NCBI RefSeq assembly: GCF_010731635.1
Contig: NZ_AP022583.1
Coordinates: forward strand, 3,038,001-3,102,000
DNA: 64,000 bases
From: Mycobacterium noviomagense
GTDB taxonomy: Bacteria; Actinomycetota; Actinomycetes; Mycobacteriales; Mycobacteriaceae
Direction: 5' to 3'
The position numbers were made by a program, and so were the translations under genes. Shown here piece after piece: positions 8,791 to 18,621 of this stretch (position 1 is the first letter of the stretch; the number at the start of each line of letters is the position of its first letter). Below the pieces are notes generated by a model. The model had not been told where the DNA came from. It worked only from the letters and a program-made list of their open reading frames with translations, and ran no database searches.

Positions 8791-11700
8791 CGCCGACGCC
8801 GCGCTACAGTCCAAGCGAATTAGCCTGTGCCCTAGGTCTTTTGGAGCCGACTGCCGAGCAGGCCGCGGTGATCGCCGCGCCGCCGGGTCCGCTGGTGGTC
8901 ATCGCCGGGGCCGGTGCGGGCAAAACCGAGACCATGGCCGCGCGGGTGGTGTGGCTGGTCGCCAACGGTTATGCCTCGCCCGATCAGGTGTTGGGGTTGA
9001 CGTTCACCCGCAAGGCCGCCGGTCAGCTGCTGCGCCGGGTCCGGTCGCGGCTGGCCCGGCTGGCCGGAGTCGGTATGGCAACCGCAGGCCGGGCAGCCCA
9101 GGAGCCGACCGCGGGACCGGCGGTCAGCACGTACCATGCGTTCGCCGGTTCGCTGCTGCGCGAACATGGCCTGTTGCTGCCGGTCGAATCCGACTCCCGG
9201 CTGCTCAGCGAGACCGAGTTGTGGCAGCTCGCCTTTGACGTGGTCAGCGGTTACCGCGGCGAGTTGCGCACGGACAAGAGTCCGGCCGCAGTAACTGCGA
9301 TGGTGCTGCGGCTGTGGAGTCAGCTCACCGAGCATCTCGTCGACACCGATCAGCTGCGCGACACCCATCTGGAGTTAGAACAGCTGGTTCACACCCTGCC
9401 GGCCGGTCCATACCAGCGGGAGCGGGGCCCCAGTCAGTGGCTGTTGCGGTTGCTGGCCACGCAGACCGAGCGCGCGGAGTTGGTGCCGCTGGTTGACGCG
9501 CTGCACCGGCGGATGCTCACCGAGAAGGTGGTCGACTTCGGTTTGCAGATGGCCTCAGCGGCGCGGCTGGCATCGAGCTTCCCCCAAGTCGGTGCGCAGT
9601 TGCGCGAACGCTATCGGGTGGTGCTGCTCGACGAATACCAGGACACCGGGCACGCCCAGCGCGTCGCGTTGTCGACGCTGTTCGGTGGCGGGGTCGACGA
9701 CGAACTGGCGCTGACGGCCGTCGGCGACCCAATCCAGTCGATCTACGGCTGGCGCGGTGCCTCCGCGACCAACCTGCCGCGGTTCGCCACCGACTTTCCC
9801 CGATCCGACGGCAGCCCCGCGCCGATCCTCGAGTTGCGCACAAGCTGGCGCAACCCGCCGAGAATCCTTCACTTGGCCAACGCCGTTTCCGCAGAAGCGC
9901 GGCGCCGCTCGGTCGCCGTGCGAGCCCTTCGCGCGCGCCCAGACGCCCCGCCGGGCGCAGTCCGCGTCGCCTTGCTGTCCGACGTGCAAGCTGAACGCGA
10001 GTGGATCGCCGACCATCTGCACCGCCTCTACCAGCGCTGCCGCGTCGGCGGCGTTGCAGCGCCGACCGTCGCGGTCCTGGTCCGGCGCAATGCCGACGCC
10101 GCGCCGATGGCCGATGTGCTGCGTGCCCGCGGCGTCCCGGTGGAAGTGGTAGGACTGGCCGGGCTGCTGTCCATTCCCGAGGTGGCCGACGTGGTGGCGA
10201 CGCTGCGGTTGGTTGCCGACCCGACCGCCGGGGCGGCGGCGATGCGGGTGCTGACCGGTCCGCGGTGGCGACTCGGGGCCCGCGACATCGCGGCGTTGTG
10301 GCGGCGCGCGCAAGAACTTGGCGGCCACCCGCAGCGCGGGCCGGCCTTGACGGCCGAGCAGCTCGCCGCGGAGTCCGGACCCGATGCCGACAGCGCATGC
10401 CTGGCCGACGCGATCAGCGACCCGGGCCCAGCCGGCGAGTATTCGGCGCCCGGATATCAGCGCATCCTCGCGTTGGCCGACGAACTGGCCGGACTGCGCG
10501 GCCACCTGGATCACCCGCTACCGGAGCTGGTCGCCGAGGTGCGGCGAGTGCTGGGCGTCGACTGCGAGGCCCGCGCGTTGCAGCCGAGTCGCGCCGAGTG
10601 GGCCGGTGCCGAGCATCTCGACGCGTTCGCCGATGTCGTCTCGGCGTATGCGGAGCGGGCCGTCACGTCGCCGGCCCTCTGCCCGGCTTCGGTGGCCGGT
10701 CTGCTGGCCTACCTGGATACGGCTGCGGTCGTCGAAAACGGATTACCGCCCGCGCAGCTCACCGTCGCCGCAGACCGCGTCCAAGTGCTCACGGTGCACG
10801 CCGCGAAGGGTTTGGAGTGGCAGGTGGTGGCCGTGCCGCACCTGTCGGCCGGCGTGTTTGCCTCCACCGCGTCGACACGCACCTGGCTCACCGACCCCGC
10901 CGACCTGCCGCCGCTGCTGCGCGGCGACCGGGCGTCGGCTGGCGCACACGGCGTCCCCGTCCTGGACACGTCGGACGTCACCAACCGAAAGCAGTTGTCC
11001 GACACGATCTCCGCGCATCGCCGCCAACTCGAGCAACGCCGCGTCGACGAAGAGCGTCGGCTGCTGTATGTGGCCATCACCCGAGCCGAAGACACCCTGC
11101 TGGTATCGGGCCATCACTGGGGGGCGACCGGCATCAAACCACGCGGACCGTCGGACTTCCTCTGCGAACTCAAGGACGTCGTCGACCGGTCGGCCGCCGC
11201 CGGCGAGCCCTGCGGAGTGGTGGAACAGTGGGCCCCACCACCCGCCACGGGAGAACCGAACCCCTTGCGCGACACGGTGATTGAAGCAGTCTGGCCCGCT
11301 GACCCGCTGGGCGCGCGCCGTCGCGACGTCGAGCGGGGAGCGGCGCTGGTGGCCGCGGCGATGTCAGCGGACGCGCCGACGGGCGCCGACATCACCCAGT
11401 GGGTGGCCGACGTCGATGCCCTGCTTGCCGAGCGGACACGCGACCCGCAGCAACCCGCTGCGGCGCTGCCCAACCAGTTGTCGGTCAGCGATGTGGTGGA
11501 GCTGGGCCGCAACCCGAGCGCCGCGCGGCAGCGGCTGACCCGGCGGCTACCGGCACGGCCCGAGCCACATACCTTGCTGGGCAGCGCATTTCACGACTGG
11601 GTCCAGCGGTTCTACGGCGCTGAGCGGCTCTTCGACCTCGACGACCTGCCAGGCGCCGACACTGGCGCCGCACAGGCCGACGCCGAGGAGCTGGCTGCGT

Positions 11701-12065
11701 TACAGGCGGCGTTCACCCGGTCACCGTTGGCGGCGCGCACCCCGGTCGCGGTCGAAGTGCCGTTCGAAATGGCCATCGGCGAGACCGTGGTGCGTGGCCG
11801 CATCGACGCGGTGTTCGCCGACCCAGATGGTGGGGCCACCGTGGTGGACTGGAAGACCGGTGAACCACCGGACGGGCCGGAGGCCATGCGGCAGGCCGCG
11901 GTCCAGCTCGCCGTCTACCGGCTGGCGTGGGCGGGCTTGCAGGGCTGTCCGGAATCCGCGGTCCGCGCGGCCTTCCACTACGTGCGCACCGGAGTCACCG
12001 TCGAACCGGAGGTGCTGGCGGGACCGGAGGAGCTGGCCGGGCTGGTGACCGACACCTCGGTGTAG
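8787..12065 (+). CDS. adnB: AdnB: helicase-nuclease lead motor subunit
   Basis: The partner of AdnA, 1092 aa. The SF1 motor is intact: Walker A GAGAGKT at residues 41-47, motif II LLDEYQDT, motif III GDPIQSIYGWRG and a late VTRAxxxL-type motif. The C-terminal RecB-type nuclease keeps DWK (Asp1021, Lys1023). The protein lacks the Cys staple seen in AdnA. The GTG start overlaps the adnA stop, so the two subunits are translationally coupled, as expected for an obligate heterodimer. Equivalent to Rv3201c. Confidence 0.95.
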   Translation: MTPTPRYSPSELACALGLLEPTAEQAAVIAAPPGPLVVIAGAGAGKTETMAARVVWLVANGYASPDQVLGLTFTRKAAGQLLRRVRSRLARLAGVGMATAGRAAQEPTAGPAVSTYHAFAGSLLREHGLLLPVESDSRLLSETELWQLAFDVVSGYRGELRTDKSPAAVTAMVLRLWSQLTEHLVDTDQLRDTHLELEQLVHTLPAGPYQRERGPSQWLLRLLATQTERAELVPLVDALHRRMLTEKVVDFGLQMASAARLASSFPQVGAQLRERYRVVLLDEYQDTGHAQRVALSTLFGGGVDDELALTAVGDPIQSIYGWRGASATNLPRFATDFPRSDGSPAPILELRTSWRNPPRILHLANAVSAEARRRSVAVRALRARPDAPPGAVRVALLSDVQAEREWIADHLHRLYQRCRVGGVAAPTVAVLVRRNADAAPMADVLRARGVPVEVVGLAGLLSIPEVADVVATLRLVADPTAGAAAMRVLTGPRWRLGARDIAALWRRAQELGGHPQRGPALTAEQLAAESGPDADSACLADAISDPGPAGEYSAPGYQRILALADELAGLRGHLDHPLPELVAEVRRVLGVDCEARALQPSRAEWAGAEHLDAFADVVSAYAERAVTSPALCPASVAGLLAYLDTAAVVENGLPPAQLTVAADRVQVLTVHAAKGLEWQVVAVPHLSAGVFASTASTRTWLTDPADLPPLLRGDRASAGAHGVPVLDTSDVTNRKQLSDTISAHRRQLEQRRVDEERRLLYVAITRAEDTLLVSGHHWGATGIKPRGPSDFLCELKDVVDRSAAAGEPCGVVEQWAPPPATGEPNPLRDTVIEAVWPADPLGARRRDVERGAALVAAAMSADAPTGADITQWVADVDALLAERTRDPQQPAAALPNQLSVSDVVELGRNPSAARQRLTRRLPARPEPHTLLGSAFHDWVQRFYGAERLFDLDDLPGADTGAAQADAEELAALQAAFTRSPLAARTPVAVEVPFEMAIGETVVRGRIDAVFADPDGGATVVDWKTGEPPDGPEAMRQAAVQLAVYRLAWAGLQGCPESAVRAAFHYVRTGVTVEPEVLAGPEELAGLVTDTSV

Positions 12066-12106
12066 GTGTCATGGTTACATTTGTGTCGTGCGCCAGGTGA
12101 TGACGG

Positions 12107-13174
12107 ATGGCCATGGCGAAAGATAGGTTGGCCGGTCTCGATGACACGCTGACCGCCCGACCCGGGCATGCATTGGTCGGCGTGTTGCGAATTCCGGAAA
12201 GCCCTGTCAGCCCGGTGCGCATCATCGTGCGCCGGGTCGTCATCGCCGTGGTGGTATTGCTCGCCGCCGCTGTGATCGTCTATCTGGGCCGCGGCGGCTA
12301 CCGCGACCTGAAGGGCGGCCCGCTGACCTTCCTGGACGCCGTGTACTACGCCACGGTGTCGCTGTCCACCACCGGTTACGGCGACATCACGCCCATCACC
12401 GAATACAGCCGCCTGGTCAACGTCGTGGTCATGACGCCGCTGCGAATCGCGTTCCTGGCCGTGTTGGTCGGCACGACGCTCGAGGTTCTCTCCGAGCGGT
12501 CGCGGCAGGGATGGAAGATCCAGCGTTGGAGGAGCAGAGTGCGCAACCACACCGTCGTCATCGGCTACGGCACCAAAGGCAAGACCGCGGTCGCCGCCAT
12601 GCTCAGCGACGAAGCGGCACCCAGCGACATCGTCGTCGTCGACACCGACCAAGCCGCCCTGGACCACGCGTCGGCCGCTGGCCTGGTCACTGTGCACGGT
12701 GACGCGACCAAAGCCGATGTGCTGCGCTTAGCAGGGGCGCAGCATGCAGCCTCAATCGTCGTGGCCGCCAACCGTGACGACACCGCCGCGCTGGTCACCC
12801 TTACGGCGCGAGAGATCGCGCCGAAGGCCAAGGTCGTCGCCTCGATCCGGGAAGCCGAGAACCAGCACTTGCTGCAGCAATCAGGCGCGGACTCGGTGGT
12901 GGTGTCCTCGGAGACTGCCGGCCGATTGCTCGGCATCGCCACGACCACGCCCAGTGTCGTGGAAATGATCGAGGACCTCCTCACGCCGGAGGCGGGGTTC
13001 GCTATCGCTGAACGCGAAGTCGAGCAGAGCGAGGTGGGCGGGTCGGCGCGGCACCTGCGCGACATCGTGCTCGGCGTGGTTCGCGACGGCAATCTGCTGC
13101 GTGTCGACGCCCCCGAGGTGGACGCGATCGAGGCCACCGACCGGCTGTTGTACATCCGCAGCGCGGGTCACTAG
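12107..13174 (+). CDS. Two-TM potassium channel with RCK domain (Rv3200c-like)
   Basis: A 355-aa membrane protein with a MthK-like layout: TM1 at about residues 39-60, pore loop with selectivity filter TTGYGD at 88-93, TM2 at about 103-125, then a cytosolic RCK/TrkA-N Rossmann domain (glycines at 153-158, GYGTKG) and a TrkA-C-like end. It should conduct K+ under control of a ligand such as a nucleotide or cation. It is tightly linked to nudC, whose start codon overlaps its stop by one base. An NAD-related link is only a guess. Confidence 0.9.
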   Translation: MAMAKDRLAGLDDTLTARPGHALVGVLRIPESPVSPVRIIVRRVVIAVVVLLAAAVIVYLGRGGYRDLKGGPLTFLDAVYYATVSLSTTGYGDITPITEYSRLVNVVVMTPLRIAFLAVLVGTTLEVLSERSRQGWKIQRWRSRVRNHTVVIGYGTKGKTAVAAMLSDEAAPSDIVVVDTDQAALDHASAAGLVTVHGDATKADVLRLAGAQHAASIVVAANRDDTAALVTLTAREIAPKAKVVASIREAENQHLLQQSGADSVVVSSETAGRLLGIATTTPSVVEMIEDLLTPEAGFAIAEREVEQSEVGGSARHLRDIVLGVVRDGNLLRVDAPEVDAIEATDRLLYIRSAGH

Positions 13175-14094
13175 TGGCCGACTTTCAGCTGCGCAGCGTT
13201 CCGCTGCTGTCTCGAGTGGGCGCCGACCGAGCCGATCACGTGCGCACCGACGTCCAAGCCGCCATTGCAGGTTGGGCGGAAGCCGCTGTGCTGCGGGTCG
13301 ATTCACGCAATCAGGTGCTCGTCGCCAACGGCCGAGTGCTCTTCGACGCAGCAACCGCGCTGGGCGACAAGCCGCCACGCGATGCGGTGTTCCTCGGCCG
13401 CATCCACGGCGGCCGCCACGTCTGGGCGATCCGGAGCCCGCTGCAGGCGCCCGACGACGCCGACGTACGCGTGGCCGACCTGCGCCGAGGGGGGCAGCTG
13501 TTCGACGACCTCAGCGCCCAGCTGGTGTCGTGCGCCACCGCATTGCTGAATTGGCATGACAGCGCGCGCTTTTCGCCCGTGGACGGCACGCCGACCCAGC
13601 CCGCCAGGAGCGGCTGGGCCCGAATCAACCCGCTCACCGGACAAGAGGAGTTTCCGCGCATCGACCCCGCGGTGATCTGCCTCGTCCACGACGGCGGGGA
13701 CCGCGCCGTGCTCGCCCGCCAGGCGGTCTGGCCGGAGCGCCGGTTTTCGTTGCTGGCCGGATTCGTCGAAGCCGGCGAGTCGTTCGAGCTCTGTGTCGTC
13801 AGAGAAGTCCGCGAGGAAATCGGGTTGACTGTGCGCGATGTGCGCTACCTGGGCAGCCAGCCGTGGCCGTTTCCGCGCTCGCTGATGGTAGGTTTCCACG
13901 CCATCGGCGACCCCGATCAATCGTTCTCGTTCAACGACGGCGAGATCGCCGAAGCCGAGTGGTTCACCCGCGACGAAGTACGCGATTCGCTGGACGCCGG
14001 TGACTGGACAAGTGCTTCGGAGTCCAAACTCCTTCTGCCGGGGTCGGTTTCGATCGCCCGCCAGATCATCGAGTCGTGGGCAGCCCGGGACTGA
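13174..14094 (+). CDS. nudC: NudC: NADH pyrophosphatase
   Basis: A 306-aa Nudix hydrolase that by family cleaves NAD(H) to NMN(H) and AMP, and whose mycobacterial members also hydrolyse isoniazid- and ethionamide-NAD adducts. The Nudix box runs from Gly196 to about residue 218 (GFVEAGESF...REVREEIGL), and the NudC signature SQPWPFP is at 228-234. The four zinc-binding Cys of E. coli NudC are missing from the linker region, as in the M. tuberculosis protein as far as I recall. The GTG start overlaps the preceding stop. Confidence 0.93.
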   Translation: MADFQLRSVPLLSRVGADRADHVRTDVQAAIAGWAEAAVLRVDSRNQVLVANGRVLFDAATALGDKPPRDAVFLGRIHGGRHVWAIRSPLQAPDDADVRVADLRRGGQLFDDLSAQLVSCATALLNWHDSARFSPVDGTPTQPARSGWARINPLTGQEEFPRIDPAVICLVHDGGDRAVLARQAVWPERRFSLLAGFVEAGESFELCVVREVREEIGLTVRDVRYLGSQPWPFPRSLMVGFHAIGDPDQSFSFNDGEIAEAEWFTRDEVRDSLDAGDWTSASESKLLLPGSVSIARQIIESWAARD

Positions 14095-14098
14095 CGAG

Positions 14099-14362
14099 CT
14101 AACCGCTCAGATCGGCGAGCTTGGCCTTGACCTCGCCGACACCGGGGTTGGTCAGCGTCGACCCGTCAGCGAACTTGACGGTGGGAACGGTCCGGTTGCC
14201 GCCATTGACCGAACCGACGAACTCCGCCGCTGCAGGGTCTTGTTCGATATCGACCTCGTCGTAGGAGATGCCGGCAGTCTTCAACACGGTCTTGAGCCGA
14301 TGGCAGTACCCACACCACGACGTCGTATAAATCGTGAGCGGAGCCGTAAGAGCATCAGTCAT
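14099..14362 (-). CDS. mrx1: Mycoredoxin (glutaredoxin-like)
   Basis: An 87-aa thioredoxin-fold protein with the redox pair Cys17 and Cys20 in TSWCGYC. Mycoredoxin-1 reduces mycothiol mixed disulfides on proteins with electrons from mycothiol disulfide reductase. The cis-Pro segment TVPTVKF and the C-terminal helix are present. The ATG at 14362 gives the expected length. It is convergent with nudC (gap 4 bases) and divergent from uvrD2. Matches Rv3198A closely. Confidence 0.95.
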   Translation of the reverse strand: MTDALTAPLTIYTTSWCGYCHRLKTVLKTAGISYDEVDIEQDPAAAEFVGSVNGGNRTVPTVKFADGSTLTNPGVGEVKAKLADLSG

Positions 14363-14463
14363 AGCCGGTCCAACATAAATGAGGCCGTCGCTATTGCACC
14401 AACTCCAGACCGCGGCGTGGCGCTGCCGCCGGTTTGTCGGTGGCCGCTGCCAAGATGGACACC

Positions 14464-16569
14464 ATGCCGGTGACTGCAGACCCGTTGATCGCCGGCCTTG
14501 ACGACGAGCAACGCGAGGCAGTGCTGGCACCGCGCGGACCGGTGTGTGTGCTGGCCGGGGCCGGAACGGGCAAGACACGCACCATCACCCACCGGATCGC
14601 GCACCTGGTCGCCGACGGCCACGTCGCTGCCGGCCAGGTGCTGGCGGTCACGTTTACCCAGCGTGCCGCGGGGGAGATGCGCTCGCGGCTGCGCGCACTC
14701 GACGCCGCCGCCCAGACCGGCGCCAAGGTCGGTGCCGTGCAGGCGCTGACGTTTCACGCCGCCGCGCATCGCCAGCTGCGGTACTTCTGGCCGCGGGTCG
14801 TCGGAGACCGGGGCTGGCAGCTGCTGGACACCAAGTTCGCAGTCGTCGCCCGCGCCGCCAACCGAAGCGGGCTGCAGACCACCACCGACGACGTGCGTGA
14901 CCTCGCGGGCGAAATCGAGTGGGCCAAGGCGTCGCTGATCAGCCCCGAGCAGTACCCGTCGGCGGTGGCGCAGGCCGGCCGGGACATCCCGCTGTCTGCC
15001 GCGCAAGTCGCGGCCGTGTACGAGGCCTACGAGAGCCTCAAGACCCGCGGCGACGGGGTGGCTCTGCTCGACTTCGACGACCTGCTGCTGCACACCGCGG
15101 CCGCCATCGAAAACGACGCCGCGGTCGCGGAGGAATTCCGCGACCGCTACCGCTGCTTCGTCGTCGACGAATACCAGGACGTGACGCCGCTGCAGCAGCG
15201 GGTGCTCTCAGCATGGCTGGGCGATCGCGACGACTTGACCGTCGTCGGTGACGCCAACCAGACCATCTACTCGTTCACCGGGGCCACGCCGCGCTACCTG
15301 CTCGACTTCTCGCGGCGATTCCCCGAAGCCACCGTGGTCCGACTGGAGCGGGACTATCGGTCCACCCCGCAGGTGGTGTCGCTGGCGAATCGGGTGATCG
15401 CCGCGGCCCGCGGCCGGATGGCGGGCAGCAAGCTGCATTTGACCGGGCAGCGCGACCCCGGCCCCAGCCCGTCGTTTCACGAATACCCCGACGAGGTCGC
15501 CGAGGCCGCGGCAGTGGCGGCGTCGATATCGAAGCTCATCGAGGCCGGCACGCCCGCTGCGGAGATCGCGGTGCTGTATCGCATCAACGCGCAGTCGGAG
15601 GTTTACGAGGAGGCTTTGACCGAGGCGGGCATCCCGTACCAGATTCGCGGTGGCGAAGGGTTCTTCAGCCGCCAGGAGATCAAGCAGGCGTTGCTGGCCC
15701 TGCAGCGAGCAGCGGACCGCGGCGCTGAAGGCGAGCTGCCGCAGCTGGTGCGCGGCCTGCTCGAACCACTAGGGCTCACGGCGCAGCCACCGGCCGGCAC
15801 GCGGGCCCGCGAACGCTGGGAGGCCCTGACCGCGCTGGCCGAACTGGTCGACGACGAGGTGGCGCAACGCCCGCAGCTGGATCTGCCGGGTCTACTGGCC
15901 GAACTTCGCGTGCGCGCCGACGCCCGCCACCCGCCGGTGGTGCAAGGCGTCACGCTGGCGTCCCTGCACGCCGCGAAGGGACTGGAGTGGGACGCGGTGT
16001 TTTTGGTCGGTTTGACCGACGGCACCCTGCCCATCTCGCATGCGCTGGCCCACGGCGCCGATAGCGAACCGGTCGAAGAGGAACGCCGACTGTTCTACGT
16101 GGGAATCACCCGGGCGCGTGTGCATTTGGCGCTGAGCTGGGCGAGGGCCCGCAATCCCGGCGGGCGGCAGAGCCGCAAGCCGTCGCGGTTCCTCAACGGC
16201 ATCGCACCGCAGACGGATGCCGACACGACGCCGGCCAAGCCGCGGCGGGCTCGCGGTGCTGCGCCGCGGTGCCGGATCTGCAATGGCGTGCTGACCACCC
16301 CGGCGGCGGTGCTGTTACGTCGTTGCGAGACATGCCCCGGCGATCTCGACGAGGCATTGCTGCAGCGGCTCAAGGACTGGAGGCTGCGCACCGCCAAGGA
16401 CATGAAGGTTCCCGCTTATATCGTCTTCACCGACAACACGCTGACCGCGATCGCCGAGATGCGGCCCGCCGACGAGGCGGCGCTGGTCGCAATCCCCGGC
16501 ATCGGTGCCCGCAAGCTTGAGCAGTTCGGGCCCGATGTCCTGGAGCTAGTCCGCAACGGCAGCCAATAG
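14464..16569 (+). CDS. uvrD2: UvrD2: SF1 helicase with tetracysteine and HRDC domains
   Basis: An essential-type mycobacterial DNA helicase of about 701 aa. Walker A AGAGTGKT sits near residues 31-38, motif II is DEYQD, and motif III is [12 protein letters not shown]. After the motor comes a CxxC-CxxC zinc-type motif (CRIC and CETC) and a C-terminal HRDC domain ending in [13 protein letters not shown]. The ATG at 14464 ([11 protein letters not shown]) aligns best with Rv3198c; in-frame TTG 14434 and ATG 14455 would add 10 or 3 residues. Confidence 0.94.
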   Translation: MPVTADPLIAGLDDEQREAVLAPRGPVCVLAGAGTGKTRTITHRIAHLVADGHVAAGQVLAVTFTQRAAGEMRSRLRALDAAAQTGAKVGAVQALTFHAAAHRQLRYFWPRVVGDRGWQLLDTKFAVVARAANRSGLQTTTDDVRDLAGEIEWAKASLISPEQYPSAVAQAGRDIPLSAAQVAAVYEAYESLKTRGDGVALLDFDDLLLHTAAAIENDAAVAEEFRDRYRCFVVDEYQDVTPLQQRVLSAWLGDRDDLTVVGDANQTIYSFTGATPRYLLDFSRRFPEATVVRLERDYRSTPQVVSLANRVIAAARGRMAGSKLHLTGQRDPGPSPSFHEYPDEVAEAAAVAASISKLIEAGTPAAEIAVLYRINAQSEVYEEALTEAGIPYQIRGGEGFFSRQEIKQALLALQRAADRGAEGELPQLVRGLLEPLGLTAQPPAGTRARERWEALTALAELVDDEVAQRPQLDLPGLLAELRVRADARHPPVVQGVTLASLHAAKGLEWDAVFLVGLTDGTLPISHALAHGADSEPVEEERRLFYVGITRARVHLALSWARARNPGGRQSRKPSRFLNGIAPQTDADTTPAKPRRARGAAPRCRICNGVLTTPAAVLLRRCETCPGDLDEALLQRLKDWRLRTAKDMKVPAYIVFTDNTLTAIAEMRPADEAALVAIPGIGARKLEQFGPDVLELVRNGSQ

Positions 16570-16594
16570 AATCGCCACCAAATCCCCAGCTCAG

Positions 16595-16632
16595 AAAATC
16601 GGTTGTCGGTTAGGCCTGCTACCGGTTAGCCT
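16595..16632 (+). promoter_or_regulatory. whiB7 promoter with AT-rich WhiB7 box
   Basis: AAAAT (16595-16599) lies just before a -35 TTGTCG (16603-16608), and a -10-like TAGCCT (16627-16632) follows after 18 bases. WhiB7-dependent promoters carry such an AT-rich patch beside the -35, and whiB7 is autoregulated. The position is about 330 bases before the whiB7 start. Confidence 0.7.
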
Positions 16633-16688
16633 CGAGCCACACTCACGACGCTGCGCGCGTCAAGCATGCCGGAGAGGAGGGCGCCACG

Positions 16689-16832
16689 ATGATCAACCGC
16701 GACGTGTTCGTAGTCGCGCCCGGCGCCCTGCATGCCGCCCATCCCGCCACCGCGGTCGCCGCATCAGCGGCAGCGCGCAAGCGTCGCACCGCCGCCGCGA
16801 GCGACCCGTCCGTGGGTCGGGGCTTCACGTAA
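16689..16832 (+). CDS. whiB7 upstream ORF (leader peptide)
   Basis: A 47-codon reading frame in the whiB7 leader with a strong GGAGAGGAGGG site before its ATG. The product (MINRDVFVVAPGALHAAH...) is Ala-rich with a basic patch AARKRR. Leader ORFs of whiB7 act as sensors: a stalled or slowed ribosome changes the folding of the mRNA downstream. Its last codons overlap the strand that can pair with the terminator stem, exactly where such coupling would be needed. It probably has no function as a free peptide. Confidence 0.75.
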   Translation: MINRDVFVVAPGALHAAHPATAVAASAAARKRRTAAASDPSVGRGFT

Positions 16833-16864
16833 GTACCCGCTAACCAGTACAGCTGGCCACGGAC
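16802..16864 (+). promoter_or_regulatory. Alternative hairpins of the whiB7 leader (antiterminator)
   Basis: CGACCC (16802-16807) can pair with GGGTCG (16814-16819). In competition, GTCCGTGG (16808-16815) is the exact complement of CCACGGAC (16857-16864), which contains most of the 5' arm of the terminator. The two pairings exclude each other, the classical arrangement of a transcription attenuator. Confidence 0.65.
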
Positions 16865-16898
16865 CCGAAAGATCCCGTGGCCATTGTCTTCTTCGCTC
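16854..16898 (+). terminator. whiB7 leader attenuator terminator
   Basis: TGGCCACGG (16854-16862) and CCGTGGCCA (16875-16883) form a perfect 9-bp stem with a 12-base loop, followed by a T-rich run (TTGTCTTCTTCG). It ends about 60 bases before whiB7 and would stop transcription before the gene unless the antiterminator forms. Confidence 0.75.
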
Positions 16899-16959
16899 AC
16901 CACCTGGTCCGGATCTGCCGACAAGACACCCACCTCGACCAGGAAGCAGGTGAACCCAC

Positions 16960-17226
16960 ATGTCGACCCTGACCGTCGGCGAAGAGACCCGGCCGGAGTT
17001 GCCGTGTAATCGCGACCCCGACTTGTGGTTCGCCGACAGCCCAGCCGATCTCGAGCGAGCCAAGGCGCTCTGCGCGCATTGCCCCATCCGGCGTCGGTGC
17101 CTGGCCGAGGCGCTGGAACGCGCCGAGCCGTGGGGTGTGTGGGGCGGTCAGATCCTCGAGCGCGGAACGATTGTGAGCAGCAAGCGGCCCCGCGGACGTC
17201 CGCGCAAGGAGGTCGTCGCCGCCTGA
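16960..17226 (+). CDS. whiB7: WhiB7: iron-sulfur transcription factor for intrinsic drug resistance
   Basis: An 88-aa Wbl protein that binds the primary sigma factor and activates intrinsic resistance genes upon ribosome stress. The four [4Fe-4S] Cys are 16, 38, 41 and 47; the GVWGG turn is at 59-63; the AT-hook RGRPRK at 78-83 is specific for WhiB7. AGGAAGCAGG precedes the ATG. Regulation is by an autoregulated promoter plus a leader attenuator (separate entries). Equivalent to Rv3197A. Confidence 0.97.
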   Translation: MSTLTVGEETRPELPCNRDPDLWFADSPADLERAKALCAHCPIRRRCLAEALERAEPWGVWGGQILERGTIVSSKRPRGRPRKEVVAA

Positions 17227-17234
17227 CGCCGAAG

Positions 17235-18578
17235 CTAGACCACTGCCGTGTCCGGTTCGGCGAAGCCGGGGATCAGCTCCTCGGACAGCGCCTTCATCGG
17301 CACATGCGCGTCCAGCTGACACAGGATCGCGCCCACCGACGCGATCACCCGCATCGGGATCGCCAATTTGGCCGGCAGATCCAGCTGCCGCACCGTCTTG
17401 ATCTGGGTCACCGACTGGTCGATCTGGCGTGCCGTCATCCGCTGCAGCCATTTGCGCGTGTAGTGGAAGACCTCGACCTGGATCGGTTCGACGTACTGGC
17501 GCAGCATGTCGTCGATGTCGCGCACCGACACGTGCTGACCCTTCTGTATAAAGCCGGCCTTCTCCATCGTCGGTAACAGCAGGTCGTAGTTCTTCTCGCG
17601 GGCCAACCGGATCGTCATACCCAGCTCGACGGGAAAACCACCGGGCAGCGGTGCCACCGCGCCAAAGTCGATGACACCCATCCGGTCATCGGCCAACAAC
17701 ATGAAATTGCCGGGGTGAGCATCGCCGTGGATCATCTCCAGGCGCCGCGGCGCGTCGAAGGTGAACTCAGCCAGCCGGGTGCCCATCAGGTCGCGTTGTT
17801 CGACTGTGCCGTTGCGGATGATCTCGGCCATCGGAATGCCGTCGATCCACTCCTGGATCACCACCTTGGGCGCGCTGGCAACGACGTGCGGCACCACGAA
17901 GTGCGGGTCGTCGTGATAGGCCTTGGCGAACGCGCGCTGGTTGTTGGCCTCCAGCCGATAGTCCAGTTCCATCTCGGTGCGCGAGATCAGCTCGTCGACG
18001 ATGCCTTGAACGTCCACGCCCGGAGCAAGCTGCTTGACCACTCCGGTCATGCGCCGCAATGTCTTCAAGTCGGCCCGCAACGCTTCGTCGGCACCCGGGT
18101 ACTGAATCTTGACGGCAACCTCGCGGCCGTCGTGCCACACCGCTTTGTGCACCTGCCCGATGCTGGCCGAGGCCACCGGGGTGTCGTTGAAGTCGATGAA
18201 TCGCTGGCGCCACTTGGTGCCCAGCTGCGCGTCGAGCACCCGATGGACCTTGTGGGCCGGCAGCGGCGGAGCGTCCTTCTGCAGTTTGGTGAGCGCTTCG
18301 CGATACGGCTGGCCGAACTCCTCGGGGATCGCGGCTTCCATCACCGACAGCGCCTGGCCGGCCTTCATCGCGCCGCCCTTGAGCTCACCTAGCACGGTGA
18401 ACAGCTGGTTGGCGGCCTTTTCCATCAACTCGGCGTTGACTTCGTCTTGCGACTTGCCGGTCAGTCGCTTGCCGAACCCGAGCGCGGTGCGGCCGGCGAT
18501 GCCGACCGACAGGCCGGCCAGCCTCGCATTCCGGGCCGCGCGCCCACGTTTGATGTCTGTCACAGATCCATCATCCAT
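17235..18578 (-). CDS. ABC1/UbiB-type atypical kinase (Rv3197-like)
   Basis: A 447-aa protein of the ABC1/UbiB/ADCK family. The family-specific motif MKAGQ is at residues 71-75, the Ala-rich nucleotide loop reads SASIGQVH, the catalytic loop region HGDAHPGNF and the DFG (VIDFGA) follow. The start at 18578 gives MDDGSVTDIKRG, which matches Rv3197. Members bind ATP and act in lipid or quinone metabolism; in mycobacteria Rv3197 has been tied to macrolide tolerance, but I am not certain of the mechanism. Convergent with whiB7. Confidence 0.85.
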   Translation of the reverse strand: MDDGSVTDIKRGRAARNARLAGLSVGIAGRTALGFGKRLTGKSQDEVNAELMEKAANQLFTVLGELKGGAMKAGQALSVMEAAIPEEFGQPYREALTKLQKDAPPLPAHKVHRVLDAQLGTKWRQRFIDFNDTPVASASIGQVHKAVWHDGREVAVKIQYPGADEALRADLKTLRRMTGVVKQLAPGVDVQGIVDELISRTEMELDYRLEANNQRAFAKAYHDDPHFVVPHVVASAPKVVIQEWIDGIPMAEIIRNGTVEQRDLMGTRLAEFTFDAPRRLEMIHGDAHPGNFMLLADDRMGVIDFGAVAPLPGGFPVELGMTIRLAREKNYDLLLPTMEKAGFIQKGQHVSVRDIDDMLRQYVEPIQVEVFHYTRKWLQRMTARQIDQSVTQIKTVRQLDLPAKLAIPMRVIASVGAILCQLDAHVPMKALSEELIPGFAEPDTAVV

Positions 18579-18621
18579 GACGGGCGTCAACTCGAGGGCA
18601 TCGATCTGGCAACGACGGATG

